From the NCBI GenBank assembly GCA_021229015.1, contig CM037794.1, positions 36,906,827 to 36,970,826 of the forward strand: 64,000 nt of DNA, written 5' to 3'. The notes under the pieces are model-generated. The model was not told the origin of the DNA. It did no database searches and worked only from the letters and a program-made list of their open reading frames with translations. Shown piece by piece: positions 24,553 through 35,501 of this stretch (the first letter of the stretch is position 1; every line of letters starts with the position of its first letter). The translations under genes were made by a program, and so were the position numbers. The stretch comes from Solen grandis (Eukaryota; Mollusca; Bivalvia; Adapedonta; Solenidae).

Positions 24553-26200
24553 CTAGATGTCATTCGTGAAAACGAATGATAGGACTTTCTGCAAGCTGTG
24601 TTAATGCAAAAAGCAGGAGAAAGAAGTTTCATGTAATGATTCACCTCTGGTAGTATTTCATATTCATGCTGAACAATTGACATTATATTCCGAAATTAGT
24701 GCAAATGATAAGAACTAAGTATTAGTCTGTGACGTAACATGATGTTATATGACGTCAGGACATGACTGCAAACTTGATTTCTAGTTCAAAGGTCCTATGT
24801 TCGAATCTTACTTCAGCCACAATACTTCGGTTTTTCGGAATTAAGGTTAGCTGACAAAATATTCAGGCCTTAGTTTCAAGATGTACCATCTGTAAATATT
24901 TGAAGAAAATCTGATCACAAATGGCGGCTGTAGAGCGCGAATACCATTTTTCACTATTTTTAGCTCTTACGTCAGGTGACGTCATAGGGTGCTGAAAATG
25001 CTGTTGCTCAAAAGCGCATACTTTACTGCAATAACTCTGAAATTTTCATTATTCTGAACAACTGGCATCATGTCGAAATCATTGCCCCAAATTAAAATTA
25101 AGTGGTATGCTTATGACGTCCTATGACGTCACGATTCAAAATATTTGTAGAAATGCTGCAGAACTGCAAACTGTGTAAGTTTCAACTTTCTATCTCATCT
25201 GAAGCTCTTCAATCCTAAAATGAAATTTTCGGTCCTATGTTCGAATCTTATTTCAGCCACAGAACTTCGGTCTTTCGGAATTTCGCTTAGTTAACAGGAT
25301 ATGCACACCTTAGTTTTAAGTTGTACCATCTGTGAAAATTTGAAGAAAATCCGACCATAAATGGCGGCTGTAGAGTGCGAACACCAATTTTCACTATTTT
25401 TAGCCCTGACGTCACATGACGTCATAGGGTGCTAAAGATGCTTTTGTTCAAAAGCGCATACTTTACCGTCATAACTCTGAAATTTTCATTATTCTAACAA
25501 CTGGCATCATGTCTAAATCATTGCCCTAATATGAAAATTAAGAAGTATGCTTATGACGTCACATGACGTCATATGACGTCACAACTAAAAATATTTGTAG
25601 AAATTCTGCAGAACTGCAAACTGTGTAAGTTTCAACTTTCTATCTTATTCTGAAGCTCTTTAATCCTAAAATGAAATTTTCGGTCCTATGTTCGAATCTT
25701 ATTTCAGCCACAGAACTTTGGTCTTTCGGTTAGCTGACAGGATATGCACACCTTAGTTTCAAGATGTACAATCTGTGAAAATTTGAAGAAAATCCGACCA
25801 TAAATGACGGCTGTAGAGCGCGAACACTATTTTTCACTATTTTTAGCTCTGACGTCATAGGGTGCTGAAGATGCTTTTGTTCGAAAGCTCATACTTTACT
25901 GTCAAAACTCTGAAATTTTCATTATTCGGAACAACTGGGATCATGTCGAAATCATTGCCCGAAAACGAAAATTAAGATGTATGCTTATGACGTCACAAGA
26001 CGTCATATGACGTCACGACTCATGATACGTGTAGAAATTCTACAGAACTGCAAACTGTGTTAGTTTCAACTTTCTATCTCATCCAGAAGCTCTTTAATCC
26101 TAAAATGAAATTTTCGGTCCTATGTTCGAATCTCATTTCAGCCACAGAACTTCGGTCTTTCGGAATTTCGGTCAGTTGACAGAATATGCACACCTAAGTT
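24553..26200 (-). repeat. TGACGTCA tandem array, subfamily A, reverse copy cut by the gap
   Basis: Reverse-orientation counterpart of 1-1665: CTAG at 24553-24556, hairpin TCATTCGT/ACGAATGA at 24560-24579, then a near-identical leader ('gcaaaaagcaggaga') and ~440-bp units. The other end falls in the run of N. Confidence 0.9.
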
Positions 26201-26300
26201 NNNNNNNNNNNNNNNNNNNNNNNNNNNNNNNNNNNNNNNNNNNNNNNNNNNNNNNNNNNNNNNNNNNNNNNNNNNNNNNNNNNNNNNNNNNNNNNNNNNN
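26201..26300. other. Assembly gap (100 N)
   Basis: Exactly 100 N, the usual placeholder for a gap of unknown size. Left flank is the reverse TGACGTCA array; right flank is a different repeat family, so at least one junction is hidden. Confidence 0.99.
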
Positions 26301-26739
26301 CTCAATCGAGACATGATGGTCATTAACATTGTTTAAATTTAAAATTTAAAAAAACAAAGTGAAATCTGGCTTTTTTTTAAAAGGGGTTAACTCCTGACCT
26401 TTTGACCAATCTCAACCATATTCGAAATAACAAGACATTATGGTGATAAACATTGCCATAAAGTTTGAAGATTATTGATCAAAAGATGAAGTTGCTAGAG
26501 TGTAAACAAAGTGAAATCTGGCATTTCTTGAATATTAAAAGGGGCATAACGCTTTTACCTAATTGACCGATCTCAACCATATTCGAACTCAGTCGAGACA
26601 GTATGGTCATAAACATTGTCTTTAAGTTTGAAGATGATTGCTTGAGAAATGAAGGTGATAGAGTGTAAACACTAAATTGTTGACGACGGACACTCACGGG
26701 ATCACAATAGCTCACCCTGAGCTTTGCTCATATGAGCTA
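26301..26739 (+). mobile_element. Partial hairpin-ended element, 3' part
   Basis: Two to three units of a core with 'gaccgatctcaaccatattcg' and 'aaagtttgaagat', then 'gttgacgacgg', 'atcacaatagctcaccctgag' and the end 'gagcta', as in the element at 20161. The 5' part is lost in the gap. Confidence 0.75.
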
Positions 26740-27072
26740 AAAATCCATTCAGCGATATAAATGAAGTCAACTTCATCTAGTGAAATTTCAAAATTTTATT
26801 ACTATAGACATCATTTTGTATTGAGTATTGAATTTTTATTTCGCTACTCTTTCGTTCGAATATAACGATTACCTCGTTTTCATTTATCACCATTTTCTAC
26901 TCATTTTCTCCAGTACTCATTGCGTCAAGCGAAAAATAAAAAATAAAAAATCCATTCGGCGATATAGATGAAGTCAACTTCAATTTTTATCACTATAGAC
27001 ATCATTTTGTATTGAGTTGTTGATTTTGCTTATTGAATTTTATTTCGCTACTCTTTCGTTCGAATATAATGT
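26740..27072. repeat. Direct repeat, two copies of ~130 bp about 205 bp apart
   Basis: Copies at 26740-26870 and 26945-27072 share 'aaatccattc', 'gatgaagtcaacttca', 'actatagacatcattttgta' and 'tttcgctactctttcgttcg'. This is a local duplication immediately beyond the end of the neighbouring element. Confidence 0.75.
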
Positions 27073-28300
27073 TGATTCATATTAACCATTTATTTGCTAT
27101 TATTGTATTATTGTGGGTTAATTTAAGTCAAAACACTTCGATGTCTCATTTCATGAGGACTATCATTACTTCTTTAAAAATCTGAAATTGTAATCATATC
27201 TTGTTTCACTTTCCCAAATATTATAAAGAAATGATGATATCCACATATAAAGCTCAGTAGTTGTCGAGTCGGTGTTTTTCGTGTTGGTATGGGTGTGTTT
27301 AAGTGTATGTGTGTGAGCGAAAAAGAGAGAGAGCGAGTTGGTGGAGAGAAAAGAGAGAGCTGCGTGCACACAAGTCCGTATGGTCCGCTTAAGTCATTTT
27401 ATATTTGAATTGTCATTATCCCCCTTTCTTTAATGGCAATATAGAATGAAGTAAACTGCAGAAAAAATACATATTGACTTGCCTTGGCTAATTATGTTTT
27501 ATCCATCGTCATCCAATCCCATTACTGTTCACGCATAAATTTGATTGGTATAAACACTCTCTTAAAAGTGCGTGCCAAAAATTTATGTCTTTACACACAA
27601 ACATATTAAGATACATCAGTAACTGTTACATTTATGAAAATGAAATAAGTTCATATTCATGTACAGTGAATCATGCATACGTTGCCAACAAGTAGTCGGC
27701 ATGACACAACTAAGGAATACCGTTATTTCCCGATTATCGTTTATTCGTCGACAAACCGTGTACTGACAAATAACAAGAAATACGAAAAGAATATCAACAA
27801 GGAGAAATTACTCGAGATACTTAAATCAGTCAAGCTTGCTCAAAGGTTCACTGTTCAAAGAATTTGCTTATTTAAGTAGAATAAGCAAAATAAATAAAAC
27901 AAAGCTGTTGTCTCTTATTAACTTAAATTGGTTATGTATTTCTAGTTTGAGTCCGACCTATATAATATTTTGCCACTTTTGCATCCAGTTTTAAGCGTCA
28001 CCGTATAAAACTGTAGCTAAGGCAGATGTACAACATAGCGTCATACAAAAATTCGTCATTAATCGTTGGCAACTTTATATAAAAGATTAGAAGCAGTGCT
28101 CACTTACTCTTTGTACTGATTCAAAAATGTTAGGCAATAAGTTCATAAATAACATTTCCATAAAGTTTTCGAAGTTCTTGGTACCATATGCCTAAATAGA
28201 TCTGGGGTTTTTTCTGTTTCCTTCACACACACACACGCACACATATATGTATATATTTTAAATACTTAATTAACATCATCGAGTTCTGTTATGAAGATAT
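27073..28300. other. AT-rich region downstream of the lectin gene; no gene seen
   Basis: Includes a CA/TG-rich purine tract at about 27290-27370 and a (CA)n/(AT)n tract at 28223-28256. I looked on the minus strand for EGF-like or further lectin exons and found none. Confidence 0.5.
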
Positions 28301-28341
28301 CTGCAGCCCTTCTGCAGACCAGACGTAAGTATGTGATGCAT

Positions 28342-28347
28342 TTTATT
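28342..28347 (-). terminator. Candidate polyadenylation signal of the lectin gene
   Basis: AATAAA on the minus strand, about 27 bases after the TAA at 28374-28376. It supports the reading that the gene ends after exon 3. Confidence 0.45.
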
Positions 28348-28373
28348 ACAGATAGGTATAATTGTGTATCTTT

Positions 28374-28618
28374 TTATATTTTAACAACTTTTGAAACGTG
28401 AATACCTCCATATATTTGCACCTCACACAGGGTCAATATGGTTACCTCTCCCTCGACAATCGGTAGGTAGACAGTGATGTTTCTGTATAACTGATTGGAT
28501 TCTAACTTTACATTTATATTGGAATTGTTATATTGTTGGACTTCCTGAGTCACGTCATCGTACAGCGTGATGTTCCCCGGATACCCATATACTCTAAACC
28601 TCCGTAGTCGTTTTTGCA
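28374..28618 (-). CDS. Lectin exon 3: C-terminal half of F5/8C domain, to stop
   Basis: Acceptor 'cacattccag'. It begins TG CAA AAA CGA and, with the last t of exon 2, makes Leu. It holds RLRRFRVYG, three sequons, ITVYLP and LCEVQIYGG, then ten more residues to TAA (28374-28376). A GGAG|GTATTC donor candidate at 28405 lies exactly at the domain end, so splicing onward cannot be excluded; the nearby AATAAA argues for termination here. Confidence 0.8.
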
Positions 28619-31600
28619 CTGGAATGTGACATATGATATGTTACACTACAAATTTAATGAAACACTATTTTAACCTACGTACAAGACCATAATACTTTAA
28701 ACGATAGGAAAAGAAGATGTAAAGTCAGAACACCACTAAAACCTTTGTAACGCAATAATTAAGTATCAACAATTCCCTAAAGTTATATTAATTTGATAAA
28801 CAGAAATCTTAGCAACACTTACATATTTCTCGATTGTAGATTCTAACCCCAGTTATGTAGTATAGATCACCTAAGTCAACTGTCCAATACGCTGTGGTAT
28901 TATAATATTCAGGTGTATGTGTACAACTCTTCCTATTATTATAGGATTGGTTTATGTCTCCATCCACTGCTTTGTCAGCTGAGCCATGGCCATATGTGCC
29001 CGGATACTGCCACGCCTGTTTTCCACGAGCAAGATTTTGTCCTGCAGAGAAAAGTCGGATTTGGATCACTTGGAAGTAAAACGACCAAATAATTTACATG
29101 AACATTAATTTACAATATATAAAACCCAGACATGCAGGAAACATAATAATGAAGAAATAAAAAGAACATATCGGAACATACTCTTCTTCGCCATTTACTG
29201 TATATACATTTGAAGCCTTAATGCACGAATTTATGATCTCGTGAAGTGCCGCTTTTTGGAAAGGCTTGTGAAGCTGAAATACATACGGCCACCAAACAAG
29301 CCTACGTCAGAAAAAAAGACTGGTCTCAATCGCTTTTTAAGCTTAAACATGTTACTAATTACAGAATCATATATAATACCAACGTTAAAAGCATATTTGA
29401 ACAGTGTTATATAAACACAATTTTATCAAATAAAGTTGTTAATCAAGATGTGTTGCAAAGGTCAAAGCATAATCGTATTACACATTTTACTCGTATACAC
29501 AGTATACAAACAGTATGTTCAAAATGACATGCACGTTTACGTTATTATGAAACTACTGGCTAAATTTGGATTATGAGATTATGTATGTCGTAAAAGATGA
29601 ACCCTTAACTGGTCACATTTTTTATTTTCGAAAAGAAAAATTATATATGTCCTTTCGCGGTCGTGAAACCTAACACCACATGCATTTCAGAGTTATTTCA
29701 GCTCACCTGAGCAGAACTTGCTCGTGGTGAGCTATTATGATCGCCCTGCGTCCGTCGTCAACAATTTGCTTTAAACGACATCCCCTCTGAAACTTTTATT
29801 AAACTTGGCAGGGATGATCTTTGGGTGAGCCTCCACAAAGGTTGCTAAAGTAAACTTGATTCATGTAGAACTCTGGTTGCCATCGCAACGGAAAGAAAAA
29901 AATGAAAACTTTAAAAATAATCTACTTCAAAACTACTGGCCTCCCAGTAACCCTCTTCCAAAATTGCTAAAACTATACCAATCTGTAAAAATAAACATGA
30001 CCACCCGGCGGGGGGGGGGGGGTTCCTTAAAATGTATACAGTGAAAACGTTAAAGTTTCTCCTAGCTCTGAAACCACTGGACAGAATTTGATTAAACTTG
30101 GCAGGGATGATCCTGGGGTGATCCTTTACTAACGTTGCTAAGGTGAAATAAACACTTTTGCTCCAAAACTACCGACCAGACTTCAAAATGTTTTGGTTCT
30201 ATGGGTAACCTTCTACCAAGATTGTTGAAATTAGTCTGATTCTTAAAAAAACATGGCCGCCAGGGGCAGGGCTAATTTGCCTTATATGTATATAGTGAAA
30301 ACTATAGAGACCCTTTTTCAGGCCAAATTTAGAATTTTTTGGCACATGTGTTCCTTGGGTAATCCTCTACAAATGTTGCTAAAATAACCTTGATGATGTA
30401 GAACTTTGGTTGCCATGACAACCAAATGAATATTACGAGATTAAAAATAAAGCTTCCTAGGGATTATTTAGAAAGCATACTTGATGGTAACATTAGTGAA
30501 TATTATCTTGCCAAGCCTGACTTGGTATTTGACCACTATCTCAAATTATGGTCCTTGAAGTATAAAAAATGTCATATTTAACTTTCTTACATTCTAGCGT
30601 TCACATTTATAAAGCAATCATGATCAGATGTATACATAATGTAAAAAAAAAAGAATTAGTATGCCTTGTATGGGAGATATGGTCCATAATACTTACGGTT
30701 GCCTCTAGAGCAATGGTACTCAGGTAAGCGATAAAGGACCATCTTGTTTTACAGTTATATTTATTAATAACGTGTGTACTATTGTTACACTTTAATGTAA
30801 ATGTAAACAAGGGCATAAACTCGTAAAATGCTTGCCGTAAAATACGCTTGTCCTGTAAATTGATTCAAGGGCCATAACTCTGGAGTGTCTGGGACATTCT
30901 GGCTTGTTCTTAAACTTGGTCTAAGTATTATGCAAATACACATTGTGACAAGATTTGGTAAAAATCAGCTTACGTTTGTCAGTGTTAGAAAGCAGACACT
31001 GTTCATTTTGCAATTTTTCATATGGTCAAAAACAAAAAGGTCCGTTTCTGTTCTCCAGCAAATAAAAAAGAGGGTCGGTAGGTTGGGATCTTATTTTTAT
31101 TTTATTTTTGTTTTTTTTTTACATGAAAAGAAATGTAGAAAAAAGGAAATATTTTTTTCGGAAACGTAAAAAATAACAACAAGGATCGGTCGTTAAAAAA
31201 TGGGGGTCGGACGGGAGGCAAAAAACAGAACTTTATTTTGCCTAAACTACTGACTGTCCTATTCATTCTGGCCCGCCCGCCTGCTGCAGCAGGTAAATCC
31301 AATGCCCAGTCATTCGATTGGCGTTTAAAAATTAATCATTATCAGTGCATACGTATTTATGTAGAATTATTGTCTACTCCGTGAAGTGATAATCTCTAGA
31401 ATGTGTATGATCATATGGAAAGAAAAAGATGATCGGTTAAGTTTTAAGTTGAAATCGAATCGAGGTCAATGTTCCTATTATTGGACATATTAAGATGCCT
31501 TTTCTCAATTACTTTAGAAAGGGTTGAACTAGTGTAACCTAATCTGAGAATCTGATACCTTTAGTAGAGAGGAAAGATGCTTTTGGACAAAGTCAAAATT

Positions 31601-31920
31601 ACTGTTATACTTCATCCCTATCACCAAACGGTGATATCAAAATGTGTTTCTTATGGATTGCCTCACATCTCATCTTATTTTTAATTTTCTTACCCAAAAT
31701 ATTTTTCCACTTTAAAGTAGAATATGAGTTAGTGTGTGCATAACTCAGTGCATTGATACAATTTGACGACAAACAATGATTTCAAGTCAGTCAAATAGGT
31801 AGAGAGTCCATGTACATTTTACCTGTAAATTCTTGACAATTTACTGGATGCAGGAAATATAATAGGTAGAAGATCAATTCTGAAAATAGTGCTGTTCTCT
31901 TGAAAATCGTCATTCTCCTC
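28374..31920 (-). CDS. Secreted fucolectin-type F5/8C lectin, 3 exons, ~184 aa
   Basis: Coding exons on the minus strand are 31823-31913 (signal peptide), 28823-29041 and 28374-28618. All junctions are phase 1 with GT/AG ends. The first coding exon begins at an acceptor (31920), so a 5' non-coding exon exists. After an N-terminal signal sequence come QNLARGK, SADKAVDGD, CTHT, YWTVDLG, ITGVRIYNRE, RLRRFRVYG, ITVYLP and LCEVQIYGG, the usual order of motifs in the fucose-binding F5/8C domain. Two Cys (SCTHT and LCEV) match the conserved disulfide pair. There are five N-glycosylation sequons. The vicinal CC and the sugar-contact His and Asp of classical fucolectins are absent. Expected role: secreted glycan recognition or innate immunity; sugar specificity cannot be inferred. 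Alternative: a donor at 28405 (phase 1) could continue into a larger receptor. Confidence 0.8.
28823..29041 (-). CDS. Lectin exon 2: N-terminal half of F5/8C domain
   Basis: Acceptor 'ttttctctgcag', donor ATAT|GTAAGT, 219 nt, phase 1 on both sides. It holds the ARGK start of the domain, AVDGD, SCTHT, YWTVDLG and ITGVRIYNRE. The phase 1-1 layout is that of a shuffled extracellular cassette. Confidence 0.85.
29699..30450 (-). mobile_element. Hairpin-ended-family element in lectin intron (reverse, truncated)
   Basis: Begins 'agctcacctgagcagaactt' and 'tccgtcgtcaacaattt', the reverse of the family's 3' end, then ~250-300-bp units with 'ctctgaaac', 'cttggcagggatgatc' and 'ctctggttgccat'. Two units carry RFX X-box-like sites (29875-29889 and 30408-30423). 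A 13-bp G run lies at 30010-30022. The ACAAGAG end is missing. Confidence 0.7.
30451..31300. repeat. Lectin intron 1-2 sequence with a low-complexity repeat
   Basis: Part of the 2.8-kb intron between the signal-peptide exon and exon 2. 30840-31290 looks like a dispersed repeat ('gggccataactctggagtgt', 'gggtcggtaggttgggat', 'aaatgggggtcggacggg'), with T- and A-rich runs between two GGTCGG motifs. No gene. Confidence 0.45.
31823..31920 (-). CDS. Lectin exon 1 (coding): signal peptide
   Basis: The acceptor 'ttcattacag' precedes GAGGAGA and the ATG (31913). It encodes 30 residues and one base: MTIFKRTALF, then a hydrophobic LIFYLLYFL core, and VNCQEFT; cleavage is plausible after the Cys. The donor is CAG|GTAAAA. 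The single base g joins GA of the next exon to make Gly, which confirms the phase. I start at this ATG because it is the only one in frame in the exon and opens the signal sequence. Confidence 0.8.
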
Positions 31921-32391
31921 CTGTAATGAAATATATTCTCAATACAAGATACTGAATAAATTTTATCGATGTTATTAATGTCTTAAATTCTTTATTTAAA
32001 AGAAAATCATTATTCTTGTACAGTCGAGATTAAAAAAAAAGAAGATATTTCACGGCAATTGTATATAAATTTTGTATAGCAAGTCAGTTTGGCAAGAAAA
32101 ATCAAGGAGATTTTCCCTGATCAATATATTACGGACATCGATTAAATTAAAGACATATAAATATATTGAATATTTTGAAATACTTTCTCATCCTATTTAA
32201 GTGATTAAGAGTATAATCATATATTGTTAATGCTATTTGAATGATTGAGATTTGAGATTTTGCATTCCACATTCACTTCAAATCAAATTGAATTGCTAAC
32301 TGAATTGCTTTTCAATTGTCTATAATGCTGCAGCCCATCCCCAGCATCGTTAACCCACGGGCGCCCATTCCGTTACTATCACGTGTATTTT

Positions 32392-33635
32392 TAGCTCGTC
32401 TGTTTTTTGAAGTAACTCCGGCGTCCGCGTTGTCGTCGTCGTCGTCCGTAATCTTAACATTGGCCATAACTTCTCTACTATTCCATATACAACTTTCATT
32501 TTTGGTCTGCATATTCATCTGGACAAGGCCTAACCAGACATATGCAAATTTTTTACCTACTGACCTTGACCTTTGACCTATTTTTGCCTGAAAACTTTAA
32601 AATGCCAGTCAATTCAGAACCGTTACCAACAGGGCACTGATATTTCACATGTGAATTCCTTGTGGCAAGACCTTTCCATCAACGTTACACTTTTGGACTT
32701 TTGACCTTGACCTTTGATCTTTGACCGATTTTTGAAATTTTTAACAAAAAAATTTAACGTTGGCCATAATTTCTTTACTATTTGACATACAACTTTTTTT
32801 TTTTGGCATGCATATTCATCTTTGCAAGGGCTATTCAGATATACCACAACATTTCATCTTTCGACCTTGATCTTTGATCTTTGGCCTATTTTTGCTGTAT
32901 ATTTTGAAATTTTAAAATGCCTGTCATTTCAGAAGAGTTACCAGCAGGATACTGATATTTCACATGTGAATTCCTTGTGGCAAGACGTTTCCAGCAATGT
33001 TACACTTTTGGACTTTTGACCTTTATTTGAAATGTTTAACAAAAAAAAACTTTTTAACTTTGGCCGTAACTTCTTTACTATTTGACATAAACACTTTTAT
33101 TTTTGGTACACATATTCATCATGACAATGGTTTTTCAGATATATCTCAATATTTCATATCAAACTTGACCTTTTACCTTATTTTGCCATAACTTTGGACA
33201 AGTTTTATAATAGATATTTCATGTTATTTTTCAATATTTAAAAAAAAACTTTTTATACTGGTTTGTCATCATATGAACCTGTGCAGGTGTGATTTTGGTC
33301 ATGACCTTTAGGCAGATAAAAAAGAACCCTTTTTTAAATGTCTTCAAATTTTACAGTTTTGTGTTGATTATCAAAAACGTAATGGATTAGCAATTGTGAT
33401 TTTTTGTTTTACATATTTAAAATATTTGTGTTGTATACATTCTATTCCATGCGTAGACCAAGGTCATCCTTCAAGATCAAAGGTCAATTTTAAAGGGTAT
33501 GGTACTTCAACTTTGCATTTAAAGGCTTACAGTTTTAGTTGTGACTTTCAAGGTCAACTTTTTTAAGTGTTTAACAAAAATATGTAACGTTGGTAAAAAC
33601 AGACGAGCGTTGGCACCCGCATGCGGTGCTCTTGT
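32392..33635 (-). mobile_element. Hairpin-ended element, ACAAGAGCACC family, in the lectin's probable first intron
   Basis: On the minus strand it starts ACAAGAG, then the stem-loop GCACCGCATGCGGGTGC, then CGCTCGTCTG, and ends CAGACGAGCTA. The subterminal sequences CGCTCGTCTG and CAGACGAGC are inverse over at least ten bases (14 with the adjoining A/T run). The core is about three units of ~300 bp with 'ttgaccttgacctttgatc', 'taacgttggccataatttc' and 'tttcacatgtgaattccttg'. It has the same plan as the element at 20161 but a different subterminal sequence. Confidence 0.8.
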
Positions 33636-33650
33636 TTAAGAAGTACTTAC

Positions 33651-33735
33651 AGGAAGAAACGTCCTTGTCATTTTGAATAATATCTATGTGTGAAACAATA
33701 TGTTATTTAAGGACAAGGCAATGCTCTTTTTCCTA
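33651..33735 (-). promoter_or_regulatory. Candidate 5' non-coding exon and promoter of the lectin gene
   Basis: The sequence 'gtttcttcct|gtaagtactt' on the minus strand is a strong splice donor (exon end 33651) 1.7 kb upstream of the acceptor at 31920. A TATA-like CATATAA lies at 33762-33767, which would put transcription start near 33735. The exon contains an ATG that would run out of frame with the signal peptide. The repeat at 32392-33635 ends 15 bases inside the intron. The choice is uncertain; other good donors are at 42267 and 45094. Confidence 0.35.
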
Positions 33736-33739
33736 GGAA

Positions 33740-35501
33740 TCACCTTTATTAATATTACTATTATATGCCCATTCTATAAAATAATGATACATTCTATCAT
33801 GAAAATAAAAACAAAAATAAAATAAAAAAACATTTGCGTACTGTATCGGACATGGTACATATTATGCAAATTTCTGCTGTTAAATAATTGTTTAACGCAT
33901 TGAACACTACGATCAAATGATGTATTATTCATTTAGTATTTTAGATGGATGTCATACTACTATCATTGTTTGCATTTTTGATTGGCGAGTATTCCCGAAG
34001 ACGGTTCGTAAGCGGAAATAACTTGAATTTGAAAAACCGCTGCTGAATCACAATTTGTTTATCTGCTACGCCATCATTGTATGTGCTGTATTCGCGATGA
34101 TTCGTTATCAGAGACATAAGAAAAGTCTATGTGAAACGTCAGAAAATTAACGATAAGTAGAATATGCAAATCAAGTAGTTCTATAAACAATTGAATGATC
34201 ATTAATATGCATTACAGTAATGTAGTCGTCAACGATTATGCACAAATTGTGTCTCTTTACACATTTTGCTTTTCTGGCCGAAAAATATACTTTGCGTAAG
34301 TCGTAACTTTACTGGGCTAATTTGATACTCTTTTTATCAGTTATATTTTCCTATATCGCAAGTGATTAGTTTTTCATAGAAAAAAAAAAAACACAATTAT
34401 TTTCAAAAAAAAAGAAAAAACAAAAACAAACAAAAAAAACAACAACGAAATATTCAACATCCAAGATCTAGGAAGTGTACGGGACATATAGATACTTATT
34501 GATTTATTGTGCGCCAGGCGTCAGTGAATATTATACTTTAATATACAGGGGATAGTGTAACCTGTGGGCATGAACCTTTCCAGTGTTTAACAGACTTGGC
34601 GCTATTTAATATCTTCACTTAGATAACACTTAAACATCTCAATCAATAAGGAATCTTCTGTAAAATAGAATCCAAGTAACCATAAATAGTGATTAATAAA
34701 CAAATATGATCAAATAATAAAGAATAATACTTATATAATGGTTCATTTATAAAATCGTTTTAAATTTTTATATATATTCATCATATCATACATATATCAT
34801 CATTATCTTATCATAAACACCATTTTTAATCCTCTCGCCAAAATAACAAGCTCAAGAAGACACTTAAGTTGTTGTTGTTGCATACGAGGTCATTGAAATT
34901 GATCAACAGAGTGGCCATACCTGTTTTGGGTTACTCTGACGGTTGCATTTCAGTAAATTTTGCATGGTAACTGACCTTAGAGCATTTCCTTCAGAGGGGT
35001 TCCCCAGGTGGTAAATATAATATTGGCTAAAAAGCGACGGTCAATCTCCTCTTTATACCAGAGCATTGCGTTTTGCGTCCTGTGGAAGTAGTGTCTCTGA
35101 AGTAATGCGTTTCATTGGCATGAAAGATAGGAGGGTGACTGTTTGGAAGTCATATCATATTCGGATTTAGACCAACGACTTATCTTGTAGGGTCTTATAC
35201 AAGTTAAGGCATAGATAATATAGGTTTTGACCGGCTGAGGTGTAGCTCATTAAGGTTTCATAACTGGGTCTGAGACAAGGTGTCTTGACACCAGAATAGC
35301 TGAGATAGCATAGGTTTTGACTTGCTTATTTAGAGTTCATTTAAGGTTTCATAACTAGGTCTTGGACAAGGTATCTTGAGACATAAAAGTTGAGACTCAG
35401 GGATAGTTTCAATTGTTTGGCTTATGGTATATGGGCTGCGGTATCGACCAGCCGTATCACTGGCTTGGGATCATAGTAGCAATGATTGTTTGTTGTTCTG
35501 G
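33740..35501. other. AT-rich intergenic region; nothing recognised
   Basis: A-rich run at 34378-34450 and weak repeats around 35180-35400 ('aaggtttcataactgggtct' twice, ~120 bp apart). No supported gene. Confidence 0.45.
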
